Assembly: GCA_034687125.1 (NCBI GenBank)
Contig: JAQGBZ010000678.1
Location: 1 to 20,410 of the forward strand
Source of the DNA: Neelides folsomi
Taxonomy: Eukaryota; Arthropoda; Collembola; Neelipleona; Neelidae
Length of the DNA: 20,410 nt
Direction: 5' to 3'
Within the stretch, counting starts at the first letter, position 1; each line of letters opens with the position of its first letter. The notes beneath the pieces were generated by a model. The model was not told the DNA's origin and did not search any database. It saw only the letters and a program-made list of their open reading frames with translations. The position numbers were made by a program, and so were the translations under genes. Shown in pieces: positions 9,483 through 19,575 of the stretch.

Positions 9483-9572
9483 GGCTATCTTAATGCATAA
9501 TGCATGTAGTTTATTGTAAGGAGTGGTTTAGCCGTCCGCTCTTCAGTAAAGATTCTTCAGAGAAAGAAAAGA

Positions 9573-9851
9573 ATGAAATTTCTGATTTCTTCATTTTCTT
9601 CTTTACTCTTCTTCTATGAGGTTAGTATTAATGTAATAATCCCATATTAAGATATTTATCAATTACAATCGATTGTGAAATGTATGAATATTATGAATTT
9701 ATTAATTTAGATTCTGGGATTAATGATGAATTTATTAATAAATTGTTTCTTTGTAAATATTATGTTGAAGCGATTGTTCACTTCAATAAAATTAATTTTA
9801 TAGCAATTGGCACGAGCCATTGCAGTAAATCAACTGCAAAATCATATTTGA
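9573..9851 (+). CDS. candidate small secreted peptide gene, three exons
   Basis: The gene is inferred from frame and splice logic, not from homology. Exon 1 (ATG 9573-9620) encodes MKFLISSFSSLLFFYE, a signal-peptide-like start (Lys then hydrophobic), and ends at GAG|GTTAGT in phase 0. Exon 2 (9711-9752, after TTAATTTAG) encodes ILGLMMNLLINCFF and ends at TTT|GTAAAT in phase 0. Exon 3 (9804-9851, after TTTTATAG) encodes QLARAIAVNQLQNHI and a TGA. All three joins keep frame, giving 45 residues; skipping exon 2 also keeps frame and gives 31. Introns are 90 and 51 bases. An initiator-like TCAGT (9543) precedes it and AATAAA follows at 9921. The design resembles the gene at 19576. Against it: exon 1 is pyrimidine-rich and hydrophobic partly for that reason, and such short exons can arise by chance. 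Confidence 0.3.
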
Positions 9852-9920
9852 GTCTTTAATATAATCGAATTTCATCTTTATTAAATACATGCAATTGTTG
9901 TGTCACACAGTTATATGTGG

Positions 9921-9926
9921 AATAAA
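9921..9926 (+). terminator. candidate polyadenylation signal AATAAA
   Basis: AATAAA occurs 70 bases after the TGA of the small candidate gene (9573-9851), a normal distance for a 3' end. The hexamer is frequent in this AT-rich DNA, so support is modest. Confidence 0.25.
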
Positions 9927-9929
9927 TAT

Positions 9930-12900
9930 AAAAAGACTTGAAGATTTATTATATAATTGTGAATTATTTTTTCCCAATAAGTTTCAAACAATTTCTAACG
10001 AGTAATAAAATAGTAATAAAACGAGTTTTTAGATGGAAGTCTATTTATACTTAGTTTGAGCATATATAAATCAATCATGCCATATTTTTATATTTGAACA
10101 AATGGTTTGGATTGTATATTTTAAGTCTTACAAAGGCATAATAAATAAAATACTTTCAAATCTCACCACATTCTTTTATATGCATTGTCCTTTCAAACAC
10201 ACTTGTTAACACTTTGTTGTGTTAATTCGCAAATGTGTTGAACTGTGACTAAAATGATTTACATAATATTAACATTTTAAATATTTAATATAAACCTGAC
10301 TTACATACTTCTGTTTAAATATGCTGAAATAAAAATACTTTATTTAACATCGTCTCAAATGTTCGATATTAAATTTACTAAATTCGTTGATTTAATTGAC
10401 GTTTTCGATAAAAATATTTTATCTAAAAGGTTAATATTAAAATAATTTAATACCGATATTTATTGATTTGATTTTATAAATTAAACATCATATATAATAT
10501 AAGTAGGTTAGAAATCGTATATTAGAAGAATATACCAAGAATATAATCTCAACTCTGAAGTCTAAGATATAAGATAATAAAGAAGCTGTCAAAGAGAATT
10601 GTGAATGTTGAAGGAGGAAATTAAAATTTTAATTAAACGAAATCTCATAAAAAGGGGCATGAATGAAGTCGTGTAATTTGATATTCAATTTGAGCAAATT
10701 ATAATCGATTGAGTGAGTCCCATTGAAGATGAGATTTCTCCCTTTCTGGGTCTCAAATGAAGAATTGTGGGGTGGGAGGATGAGAGGGGCAAATCGATTT
10801 TTCATATCGTCCCTTTCCAACCGCAGAAGTCCAAAGTTCTTCCGATTCCCTCACAAACTCAACCGAACTTAACCGAATCAAGAAGAAATTAATCCTTTTA
10901 AATATTCCCGCAAAATTCCTTAAGCCAAAATTTTCCATTTTACTCAAAAATGTCAAAACAAAGCCACAAAGTTTTTATCTTACCAAAACAAAATGTTTTG
11001 TTACCAAAATCCAAAAAGTTTTATTGTCCAAACCACAATTTATGAAAACCACCAAATATCATTTAATTGAAATTCTACAAAATGTCTAAACAAAATATAA
11101 AGTAAAATATCGACTATATCTTTCTATACATAAAATTTTCCTACATTTTTCCTATTGTATTTTCCTATATTTTTTAATATAAATTAAAAATATAAAAAAT
11201 ATTATTTTAGTTAGGTAAATACAAAAAAAATATAAAAAAAGTTCATTTTATTGTCATAGCCTGATACTATTAATCAGACGAATGAAGTAAGTGAAGTGTC
11301 AACAAGGGAAGTTGATCGTTGTGTTGACCAAGTGTCAACATTGGAGTGATAAGTTCAGAAGGGACAATTTGACATACTTTAATAATACCTTTAATCTTTT
11401 GTTTCTCTTCATATGAATTCCTTCCTTTTTGTAACAATTTCCCTTTTTATCACTCCTGCCCAGACTATAAACTTTTTTATCCAATTCCTTCCAATTCCCA
11501 TTGATGGGGAATTGATGTTGTCCACCGGGTTTTAAATGTCGTTCAATTTCAATAGGAAAATCTCCCTTAGTTTTAAACGAGGCATAAAAGTGGAGAAATG
11601 CCAAAGGTTGGGAAAATTCCTCAAAAAATCCCATTAACTCTCAATGGGCCTCCAATATTCGCTTTTGTTTGAGCGGCTCAATAAAAAGAGAATAAAAAGA
11701 GAAAATTGGAAATGGGATTTGTATAAATGCCATTAACTCCTCCAATTCTTTAAGTGAGATATATCGCCAAAAGGCATTCACGCACATATACAATATTGCT
11801 ATTCCTATACTACATAATACAGATATACCATACTCCCATATTACATATATTCCTATACGAAAGCCTTAATGTTAACCTAAGAAAATTGTTCTTTATAAAA
11901 GTCAAACACAGTAATTTTAATGTCAGGAAAGGCAGGATATAGTCTTCAATAAATAAATACACTTAATAAAATGAATGGGAATATAAAATAAAATTTATAT
12001 CTATTTGCTTTAATATAAAACAAAGTAAAAGTAATATTTATTTCTTCAATAACGTCGACAAGAAGGGTTTTTAATGACTTTGGTTATAAATTCCCTTTTT
12101 ATATAAACACCATTAAGAAAATTCCCATCGGAAATTTGAACATAATTGGTGATTTGGGAAAAATAAAGTAAAAACATGTCCATGAATAAATAAATAAAAA
12201 TCAATTTTTCAATATAAACACTCATGCTAAAATAATACAATAAGATTACAACTTGTAAGATAAAATTATTATAACTGGATAAAAATTAACAAAAAATTTA
12301 ATAAAGTTGCAATTTAAAAAATTTGCAATTTAATATTTTGATCAAAAGCACGAGATAATATTTACTAAAAATAATTAATTTTTTATCCAATGAGTCGAAA
12401 GGTTTAAATTCCAATTTTGAAATATTTGTTGATTTTGTAGTGAGATAGTTTAAAAGTGGAAATTGTAAGGCTAAAGTTAATGAATTTTGAGCCGAATTGG
12501 GGATATTGGGTAAAGGTAAATTTGTAAACAATATGTGAATTTGAGGGCAAGGATGGATGGTTGAGTTTGCCCACTTTAATTAAATGTCACAGGGAAGTGA
12601 AAGTGGAAGAGCGATGGATGAATACTAAAATGGTGAGGGCCGAAAACTCCCGCATCGGCTTACATGTAATTTAATCCGGCGAACCTCATATACCAACGTC
12701 GGGCGGAACAAACGAGCAACAAATTGTATTCTCCTTCACCACCATAAATTACAGAGAAGAGCAATACAACTGATACCTGGCACAAATTATTTAACTATTA
12801 TGCAACGCCCTAACGATGATGGAACGCTCAACGTTATTAAAATACAACTTTCAAACAAATCCTATTCAAATTCATGGAAATTGTTGGACATTGTTTATCA

Positions 12901-13499
12901 TCAAACTCAGGATTTAACTTCATATTAATCTATGAGTATAATTTAGCTCTATAACTTCTCTTATAAATGTCATTACCTCATTACATTATAACTTACATTA
13001 AATATAATCATCAAAAATATAGTACTATATGTAAGAATAAAATATATCCAAATTTCTCATATAAATATAAATATCAGCGGTATGTTTTTATTAAAATTCT
13101 TATTAATGCTAAAAATTGAATATATGATTAATAAAATATTCGCATATGTATTATTAAAATGAATCTAGGCTAATAATTAAAGTACATGAATAATATTTTC
13201 TGAGAAAATTACAATGAAGGAAATTTATTAAAGTCGTAAATTAACGCCCTACATCACACCTTATCAATTAAATGTAAAATGATTAAAAATCCCAATTATT
13301 TTTTATATTATATAAATTAACGCTGGATATTTGAGAGATGGGGAGCGATAAAAAGCTCATTATACGAGTACCATACTTATGGGCCGAATTGGTACACACT
13401 GTATTTGTATATGGAAAAAGGGAGATGAGATCCGCACGAAAGGAATCGCTCACCAATTTATCAAATTAACCATTTAAATTTTCCACGCTACTTTGGTAA
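9930..13499. other. intergenic AT-rich DNA with GC-richer islands
   Basis: GC-richer islands at about 10730-10900, 11290-11720 and 12540-12840 stand out from near-pure AT sequence. The 11335-11634 minus frame (99 codons, ATG start, beginning MGFFEEFSQPLAFLHFYASF) is the most protein-like but matches nothing I know. A hairpin TTAACAC/GTGTTAA lies at 10206-10225. On the minus strand TTTATTTCAG at 10325 and GTAAGT at 10300-10305 would bracket a 19-base micro-exon (10306-10324), unsupported otherwise. No gene is claimed. Confidence 0.4.
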
Positions 13500-13568
13500 A
13501 ATGAGTTCTTTTAACTCATTCATTCCTGCACGCCCTTCGCCCTCGTAAATCTTGAGGCCGAAGAGGGC
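13500..13568. repeat. two adjacent hairpins, the second GC-rich
   Basis: AATGAGTT (13500-13507) pairs with AACTCATT (13513-13520). It is followed by GCCCTTCGCCCTC (13532-13544), which pairs with GAGGCCGAAGAGGGC (13554-13568) across a 9-base loop. The second stem has 12 pairs with one mismatch and one 2-base bulge. A mostly G:C stem is unusual in DNA this AT-rich. Both strands can fold, so the direction of any RNA is unknown. Confidence 0.6.
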
Positions 13569-15016
13569 AATAAATATCAAATGGAGCTCGTTGGGCACAG
13601 AAGGTCTTTATTTACACTAAGAGATTCAAATTCCTCGCGCATGAACTCCAATTAACTCCTTCGTTCAAAATTTAACATTCCGCATAATTAGAAATTGAAT
13701 AAACCAAAGCCGAGGACCAAAACCGGGAACAAACCCTGGTAATGGGACCAAAAGGAAAATCCAGGAGAGTTAAACTTTCCCAAAGCGGGGAATAAAAATT
13801 TATGGGGGAATTTCGGAGGTTTTTTAAATGGGGCAAAGGAGGTTAAATAATTAAGGTGAATTGTTTACTTCCAGTGTAGGCCGTGGAGCAAAAGACCAAG
13901 ATGAGCCAACTGAGGAAACTCACACTTTCAACGCCCCTCATTTTACTCCTTCAGTTCACCAGCAATTCGTTTCTTCCTCGCGTCGGATCCAAAAACTTTT
14001 CAATTTCACCTCTGCCCTTTCGATTAAGGAAAGTTTTTTTTATATAAAAAGTGCAAGTCTTGCTTTCTTTTTAATTGTATGACAAAAGAGTTTTCTTTTC
14101 ACTTCCCTCTTCAACGGTTTCAAAAAGGTTGAGCCTTTCTTTAATAACCAATTAACGTCCAAGTGGAAAAATTCAATTTTTTCCACTGTTATAATTTAAC
14201 CTAAATCCAGCGATTTTTTCAAACTTTTACACTTTTGGTTTATTTGGTTAAAATTGATTACTTTGGTTTAATTACAGTTTAAAAACCTCGGGTGTAAAAA
14301 TGTGTAGTTATTTTTAATATATAATGATAATTTATTCAATATTTAAAGATGTTTCGAAAATAACTCTAAAAGATAATTTTAACTTCAATTTTTGGATTTT
14401 TTTCCTCACTCCGCGCCAAAATAAATTTTGAAAGTTAAAGAGTAAACAAAAGAAAGTTTTAATAGCTTAATAGCCGAGCTGCGAGGCGAAGTAAAATAAT
14501 AGTCAAAGTTCGGGGTGAGGGAATTGTGAGGTGTTGGAATTGTAAATCTTTTGCCCCTTTGGAAGCGGAAAGGGGGAAAGCTGAGAGGTGCGAGGCGAAG
14601 AGAATGAGACAGACCCTACCCGGGTCTTTTCCTCTTCCACTCAGGGACGAAACTGCGCGGGAGAGATGTGGAGTCGGGAGGAGAAATCGATCCTTCACCT
14701 GCCTTCCCAATCCTCATCTCCCCCATTAGAAGGAATAGATCTCGGAGTAATAGAAAAGATAAATAACTCTCCTCCTTAAGATTGATAAATCTCAGAAAAT
14801 TCTTGCAAATCTCTCAACTTTTATTTACTACCTCCCATCTCCCATTTTTTATTAGTTTAAAATCGATGAAACTATTTGCTTAAAAAATCTCAGCAAATAT
14901 TCATTTATTTAATTAAACCTATATCAAATAACATCATTTTATAAATCTAAAATGTATAAAATAAAACTATAAAAACTGTAACATACCTAATTCATTTGTT
15001 ATATTAAACCTAACTG
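13569..15016. other. GC-richer islands without recognised genes
   Basis: The blocks at 13569-14000 and 14455-14760 are less AT-rich and open in several frames. Plus-strand frames 14526-14729 (containing CWNCKSF) and 14588-14779 and the minus frame 14459-14710 overlap each other. None has a recognised domain or a decisive pair of splice sites. The motif GCGAGGCGAAG occurs twice (about 14481 and 14589). The blocks may be conserved regulatory DNA, unrecognised exons or old insertions. Confidence 0.35.
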
Positions 15017-15057
15017 ACTGTATAAGTACAGACTGTATAAATTATACAGCCTGTATA
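15017..15057. repeat. CTGTATAA repeat cluster with palindrome
   Basis: ACTGTATAA occurs at 15017-15025 and 15032-15040 and a related CCTGTATAA at 15050-15058. An inverted copy TTATACAG (15042-15049) makes a near-perfect 17-base palindrome, CTGTATAA-A-TTATACAG, at 15033-15049. Four copies of one word in about 40 bases suggest a small duplication-generated cluster or a multi-site protein-binding region. Confidence 0.6.
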
Positions 15058-15058
15058 A

Positions 15059-17628
15059 TGAAATTCTATATTTGTTGATAACAAAAAAAGTAGAACGGAA
15101 TTATATGTCAAACCTTATGAAATTAAAAATGCCTTTCCCCATAACGAAAAAAATAGTAATCTACTGGAATTACAAATGTAATATACCATAATATATGAAA
15201 TAACATGGAAAAAATGATTAGATGTGATGTAATAAAGTTATATAAATAAGGTCAATTGGAGCATATTTAGTTCAAAGGTCTTGTACAATAATAATGTCCT
15301 ACATGCGACAGATGTATTTTGTGTTGTAATTGATCTGCAGTGTCGGCGCGTTGGATTCTTGACCCTTGGGATCACTCCAACCAACATTGTTATTTCTTAT
15401 ATATATATATATATCAATATATCCCACACGTGTTCTTTTTCTACTGTTCTTTACGTTGGTTCTATATATCACTTATGAGTCCTGCCATTGGAAAGTTGAA
15501 TCCACATGTCGTACGTGCGCTTTCCCTTCCGTATCAAATGTATGAACAAAATCGGTTTTTTATCTCAGTTTCTCATTGTCATCTTTGGAAGGTTTTCTGC
15601 TCTCCGTGTGATTTTCATTACTTTCATATATTACAAATAACAATAACTATACAGTCCTTACCAAAATGTCATATACAGTCATATACTAATACTTACTATC
15701 AGATCATACCAAATTATGTGTCTTATTGTGTTCATGGAGAAGCAAAAAAAGTTCAAAAATTTATTTAACTAAACAGAAATAACTAGGGAATCAGTCGAAA
15801 ACATTAATCGAAAATGATAATTTTTGATTTTATTCGAATAGTTCAAAAAATTAATTGATTATTTTCCCCATGTTACTGATGTAAATTTGAATCTTGTATA
15901 AGACCAATAAGACATATAATTTGGTATGATCTGATAATAATTTACTACATATGGTATATCTGATACTGATACATAAACCACATGTTAAATACATTACATT
16001 TATGTCGAGTTTTATATTATTACGATTCGACTATTCATTTTTATTCTGGTATATCAATTCAAGTATAGAAGCTAAAAACCTAGAGTATATTATGTTAGCT
16101 CTTAAATAAATACATTGTATATCATATTTTGATATGTACTTTTATTTAAAAACTGATTTTTAAATGTATAATATTGGATAAATAGTAAAGGGAAAGTCGA
16201 AATGGTTAAGAAGGAGTTAAAAAGGAAAAGTAGTTTGAAAAGTAAACAGGAAAGGCGTGATAGGGAGAAGAAGCATTGGAGCTTAAATGCCACTTCTTCC
16301 TTATTGCATTATAACTCAGACGAGGAAATCCGCCGAGGCTCGTAGAAGGAAATGAACTGGGTTAAGGAACCATATAATTCCGCCCATACACAATTGAGGG
16401 TTAATGTGGAGAAGATATTCCCTCATATTTGTAATGGGAGTTATATGACTCTTATTCTCCTGGATATGAGAGATATGAAGGGATTCTTATTACGTCATCA
16501 TCATGATTCTCATAATGATGTTGAAGAGTCTTCCCTTCAGCCCACAACCTTCCAGTTGAGTGGAAAGGGAAATGGGCGGAGAGCATTTGGGATAAACCGC
16601 AAACAAAGTCCATTAATCCATTTAAGCCCTTCTCGATATGCTCCAAATTGAATAATAACACCGTTTAATGCTCTCATCGATTAATCACTTATGACCCTTT
16701 TAATATTCAGCTAATAAATAAATATTCATCACATGGCCAAATGATTCCTCATTTTAATGATTGATAGCTTCATAAATATAGAGAGATAAATTTGGGGTAA
16801 ATAAGAATAATGACCCAAGGATTTTCAATCTATCAATTTAAAATTTTAATTAGTAAAATTAACTAAATAAATAATATTATAAATGGCAATTTGGTCAAAT
16901 CAATAAAAATCTCATTATTATTGTCAAAGTTTATTTAATTTCAATTACTCAATTAAGCTAACTAACAAGTAGGATAAGAATACAAGTCAATTATAGAAAA
17001 TGTATCTACCAAATAAAGCGAAACTGTAGACTGAAGATAGTTAGACTAAATTACACTCGCTAAATTATGTGAAATGGGTTAATGTCACCAAACAGCAAAT
17101 AATGAAAAACTGCTAAATAATGCGAGAAGTTTATTCAAAAGTCGGGTAAATTCAAATTTGTTTGGGAGTTCCAAAATTTTGTCTGACTCTGATGGTGAGT
17201 TTGGGAGTTTCCTGAATTTTTCCAACTTGAAGAAAAAGATGGGAAGGAAAAAGAGTTGGAGGATTTGAAGTGAATTCGCCTTTTAATGAAAATGAAAGAA
17301 TTGAGGAGAGGAGAAAGTGGCCGTTATAAATGACCAAACTTTGGGTTGAAATGGGATTACATTCGATTCCCTCATTTCATTCACTTCCACATTCCCCAAA
17401 GTGTGTCTACACAGGATTATGTAATGGATAGGGAAATATAAAACTTTTTACTCAAATGCCCACGGCGCCATGTTCAAAATTGTTCCAAACTCGTCCAATA
17501 TAATCTAACATCAACTTAATGAGAACTATCGGAAGAAACCAAGGTTGGAGGAAACATATAAAAACTATTTTATAAGTATTTAAGTCTAGATCTATATTTC
17601 TAACATCTATACTGTACATACATATGTA
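15059..17628. other. intergenic DNA, mixed composition
   Basis: A block at about 15280-15650 is compositionally more balanced and open for 142 codons on the plus strand (15340-15768), but the product has no domain-like pattern. It includes a (TA)n run at 15398-15414. A block at 16240-16660 holds a 99-codon ATG-started plus frame (16352-16651, beginning MNWVKEPYNSAHTQLRVNVE), also without a recognised match. A further island lies at 17150-17420. No splice sites or promoter signals choose among them. Confidence 0.35.
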
Positions 17629-17666
17629 CAGGGAGGGCCATAAGTATCTTTCTTTTTTTAATGGGC
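17629..17666 (+). repeat. left terminal inverted repeat
   Basis: The repeat starts CAGGGAGGGCCATAAGTATC and matches the reverse complement of 18165-18202 at 35 of 38 positions. It is preceded by the TA target site. Confidence 0.92.
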
Positions 17667-17830
17667 AACCATTTTAATGTAATTAAAGATAAAAATCTTT
17701 AAACATCGGCGATTTATGTTAAATGTATCCATCTACTATGAAGCAAACTAAAAACTGATATGGTGAAAGCGTAAATAAACGACAGCTACTTTTCTTTGAG
17801 AAAGCGTGAACTTTGGAACGCAATGGTTAG

Positions 17831-18084
17831 GACGGGGCTCGACGAGGCGCTTTTCAATGGCTTCGACGCTCTCCAGATCTCACTCCCTTGGACTTCTTTT
17901 TATGGGGTTTTGTCCAAAGCAAGGTTTACGCCAAGAATCCATCAACACTTGCTGAAATCAGGCTGGAATAGTCGAAGCGTTTGCAGAAGTTCAGGTTGCT
18001 ATGTGCAAACGTGGATGTGATGCTGTCGTTTGTTTGCGTTTGCAACGCTGCCTCGAAGCCGATGGAGCTCAAGTGACAAAATAA
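17831..18084 (+). pseudogene. transposase C-terminal fragment, frameshifted
   Basis: In one frame from 17831 the DNA reads GARRGAFQWLRRSPDLTPLD followed by FFLWGFVQSKVYAKNPSTLA. This is the hallmark C-terminal block of insect mariner-like transposases (SPDLTPLDFFLWG, where the D before FF is the third catalytic acidic residue). The frame meets TAG at 17969. Another frame from 17962 continues the same protein (GIVEAFAEVQVAMCKR, then LQRCLEADGAQV) to TAA at 18082-18084, so a single-base shift near 17955-17965 separates the halves. Upstream, TAG at 17828 closes the first frame and the earlier catalytic regions are absent. The copy is dead. The exact mariner subfamily is not assigned because the D-D-D spacing cannot be measured. 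Confidence 0.9.
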
Positions 18085-18164
18085 TGTTACTGAATATATT
18101 ACACAATATATAACCATTACCATTGCCAAATAGAAAAATTGGTTAAAGATTAAAAGAGATACGA

Positions 18165-18202
18165 GCCGATTAAAAAAAGAAAGAAACTTATGCCCCTCCC
18201 TG
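18165..18202 (-). repeat. right terminal inverted repeat
   Basis: Ends CATAAG-type sequence reading ACTTATGCCCCTCCCTG on the plus strand, the mirror of the left end with three differences. It is followed by the TA target site. Confidence 0.92.
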
Positions 18203-18204
18203 TA

Positions 18205-19369
18205 TAGATAAGTATGAAACATATACCATACATATTAAATATATCTGGAAAAAGATCTCCAAATAAGTTCTCATTCGGCTTTTGTGAATTTCTGTTCAAA
18301 TATTGAAGCTGATATTATTTGAGTTTTTTGGGCAAATTCAAGATAGGAATTTCATATAAATGATGGTTATACATAATAAGGATATGTTATAACATTACAT
18401 AATATGTACATAAGTATATATACATATATACGTATATTTATATGTAGTGGTATTCTTTATTTAAGTACAGAGCTTATAAAGGCTTAATTTGTAGAATCAT
18501 TAGTAAATTAATCACGCCCAGGGAAAGGTGAAGGAATACAATTGAATTACACGATATTAATGGCTTTAATTTTGGAAATTAAGCTGAGAGCCTCCGTGCT
18601 TGTATTTTCATCATATATCAACTGTTTCGTTATATAATACATAAAATATAGCTAAATTTTTTTTAGAAAGACCAACCTGCTGCTTCTGATACTTTCTTAA
18701 CATTTAATTCTTAATTTAAGTACTGGAAAACTCGGAAAGATAAGAATTAAGTATACCGGTGGGACAAGTCAAAATACATTAATTCCGCTCTGTGTAAGAC
18801 GCAGATGTTTTTAACAATCTTTTAATTATAATTACTTTGATTCTTTCCCTATGTGACCATACCTGCTCTTAAGTAGTTTTAAGTAGGTCTGGTTTTATTA
18901 AATGTTGTTCTCCTTATGACTGCTAATACTTTTAGGAATATTGAACGATGCAAGACTTACTAATTGTAACATTATAATTAATTTATAATTTAAATAACGA
19001 TTTTGTAGTTATGAAATCTTTTATTGATACTTATCAATACAATTGTCAAATTCAAATTTTCAATACGAACATAATTCAATTAAATTTTGGCAATGTGATA
19101 GAGCTAGAGTAGTTATGCAAATTTTACATATACGGATGATAAATATATAGATATGTGGAGTAAATATGATAGTTTCATTAAATTTGCATAATAAATGATC
19201 TAGATCAGTTTATTTAATAATTATATATACAAGGATTGAATTAAGCAACCTAATCAGGATGTTAGGAACTAACGGCAGTTACAAGTGAAATTAGAAAAGT
19301 AGTTATTGGTATTGTATTGGTATAGTTCACAATTCACAATTGAGGGATATTTATTAGATGTTGTAAGTT
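18205..19369. other. AT-rich intergenic DNA before the secreted-protein gene
   Basis: A run of TA/TACATA-type low-complexity sequence lies at about 18395-18445. Otherwise stops are dense and no exon, RNA gene or transposon end was recognised. Confidence 0.4.
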
Positions 19370-19458
19370 CTCAAACAAGTTTCCGATCTTCTTGTTTGAG
19401 TTCTTAACCCACTTTGCATACAAAAGGAATTTAACAACTTCACATTTTGTCCTTTTGT
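19370..19458. repeat. two hairpins upstream of the secreted-protein gene
   Basis: CTCAAACAAG (19370-19379) and CTTGTTTGAG (19391-19400) form a perfect 10-base stem with an 11-base loop. ACAAAAGGA (19420-19428) and TCCTTTTGT (19450-19458) form a perfect 9-base stem with a 21-base loop. They lie 120-200 bases upstream of ATG 19576, within a plausible promoter or 5' UTR. They could be binding sites for dimeric regulators or chance. Confidence 0.6.
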
Positions 19459-19575
19459 GAACTCTTTTACTTTCTCATTGTATTTATTTCAATCTTGATT
19501 CAATCACTTCTAGTAAAAATATTAATACAAAGTTTAAAATTCCTTTAATATAACGATTCTTATATATAAAATAAA

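Larger units (their letters stand above)
17629..18202 (+). mobile_element. internally deleted Tc1/mariner-superfamily element
   Basis: A 574-base element lies between TA dinucleotides (17627-17628 and 18203-18204), the target duplication of this superfamily. Its ends are inverted repeats of 38 bases. Inside, on the plus strand, only the C-terminal part of a transposase survives (17831-18084), broken by a one-base shift. The element is less than half the roughly 1.3 kb of complete relatives and lacks the N-terminal DNA-binding part and the first two catalytic aspartates, so it cannot move by itself. Intact ends mean it could have been moved by a related active transposase elsewhere in the genome. 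Its GC content exceeds that of its surroundings. Confidence 0.9.

Noticed and set aside
10306..10324. 19-base micro-exon on the minus strand between TTTATTTCAG and GTAAGT
   Set aside because: The splice motifs are good, but a single 19-base segment has no coding evidence and no partner exons in phase.
15340..15768. 142-codon plus frame
   Set aside because: It has no recognised domain, is rich in Y, I, H and S from a TATA repeat and pyrimidine-rich DNA, and no splice sites support it. It is kept only as part of a region note.
4433..16876. Shared AT-rich string (AAAATTAACTAAATAAATAA plus TA) at 4433-4454 and 16855-16876
   Set aside because: A 22-base A/T-dominated match between two places can arise by chance or simple-sequence drift here; no ends or larger alignment define an element.
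17796..18020. 74-codon ATG-started plus frame inside the transposon
   Set aside because: It is out of frame with the transposase match; the residues with homology are read one frame over, from 17831.
17926..18222. 98-codon minus-strand frame over the transposon right half
   Set aside because: It is antisense to the transposase remnant and runs through the right terminal repeat.
18395..18445. TA/TACATA palindromic tract
   Set aside because: It is a simple low-complexity sequence of the kind common in AT-rich genomes.
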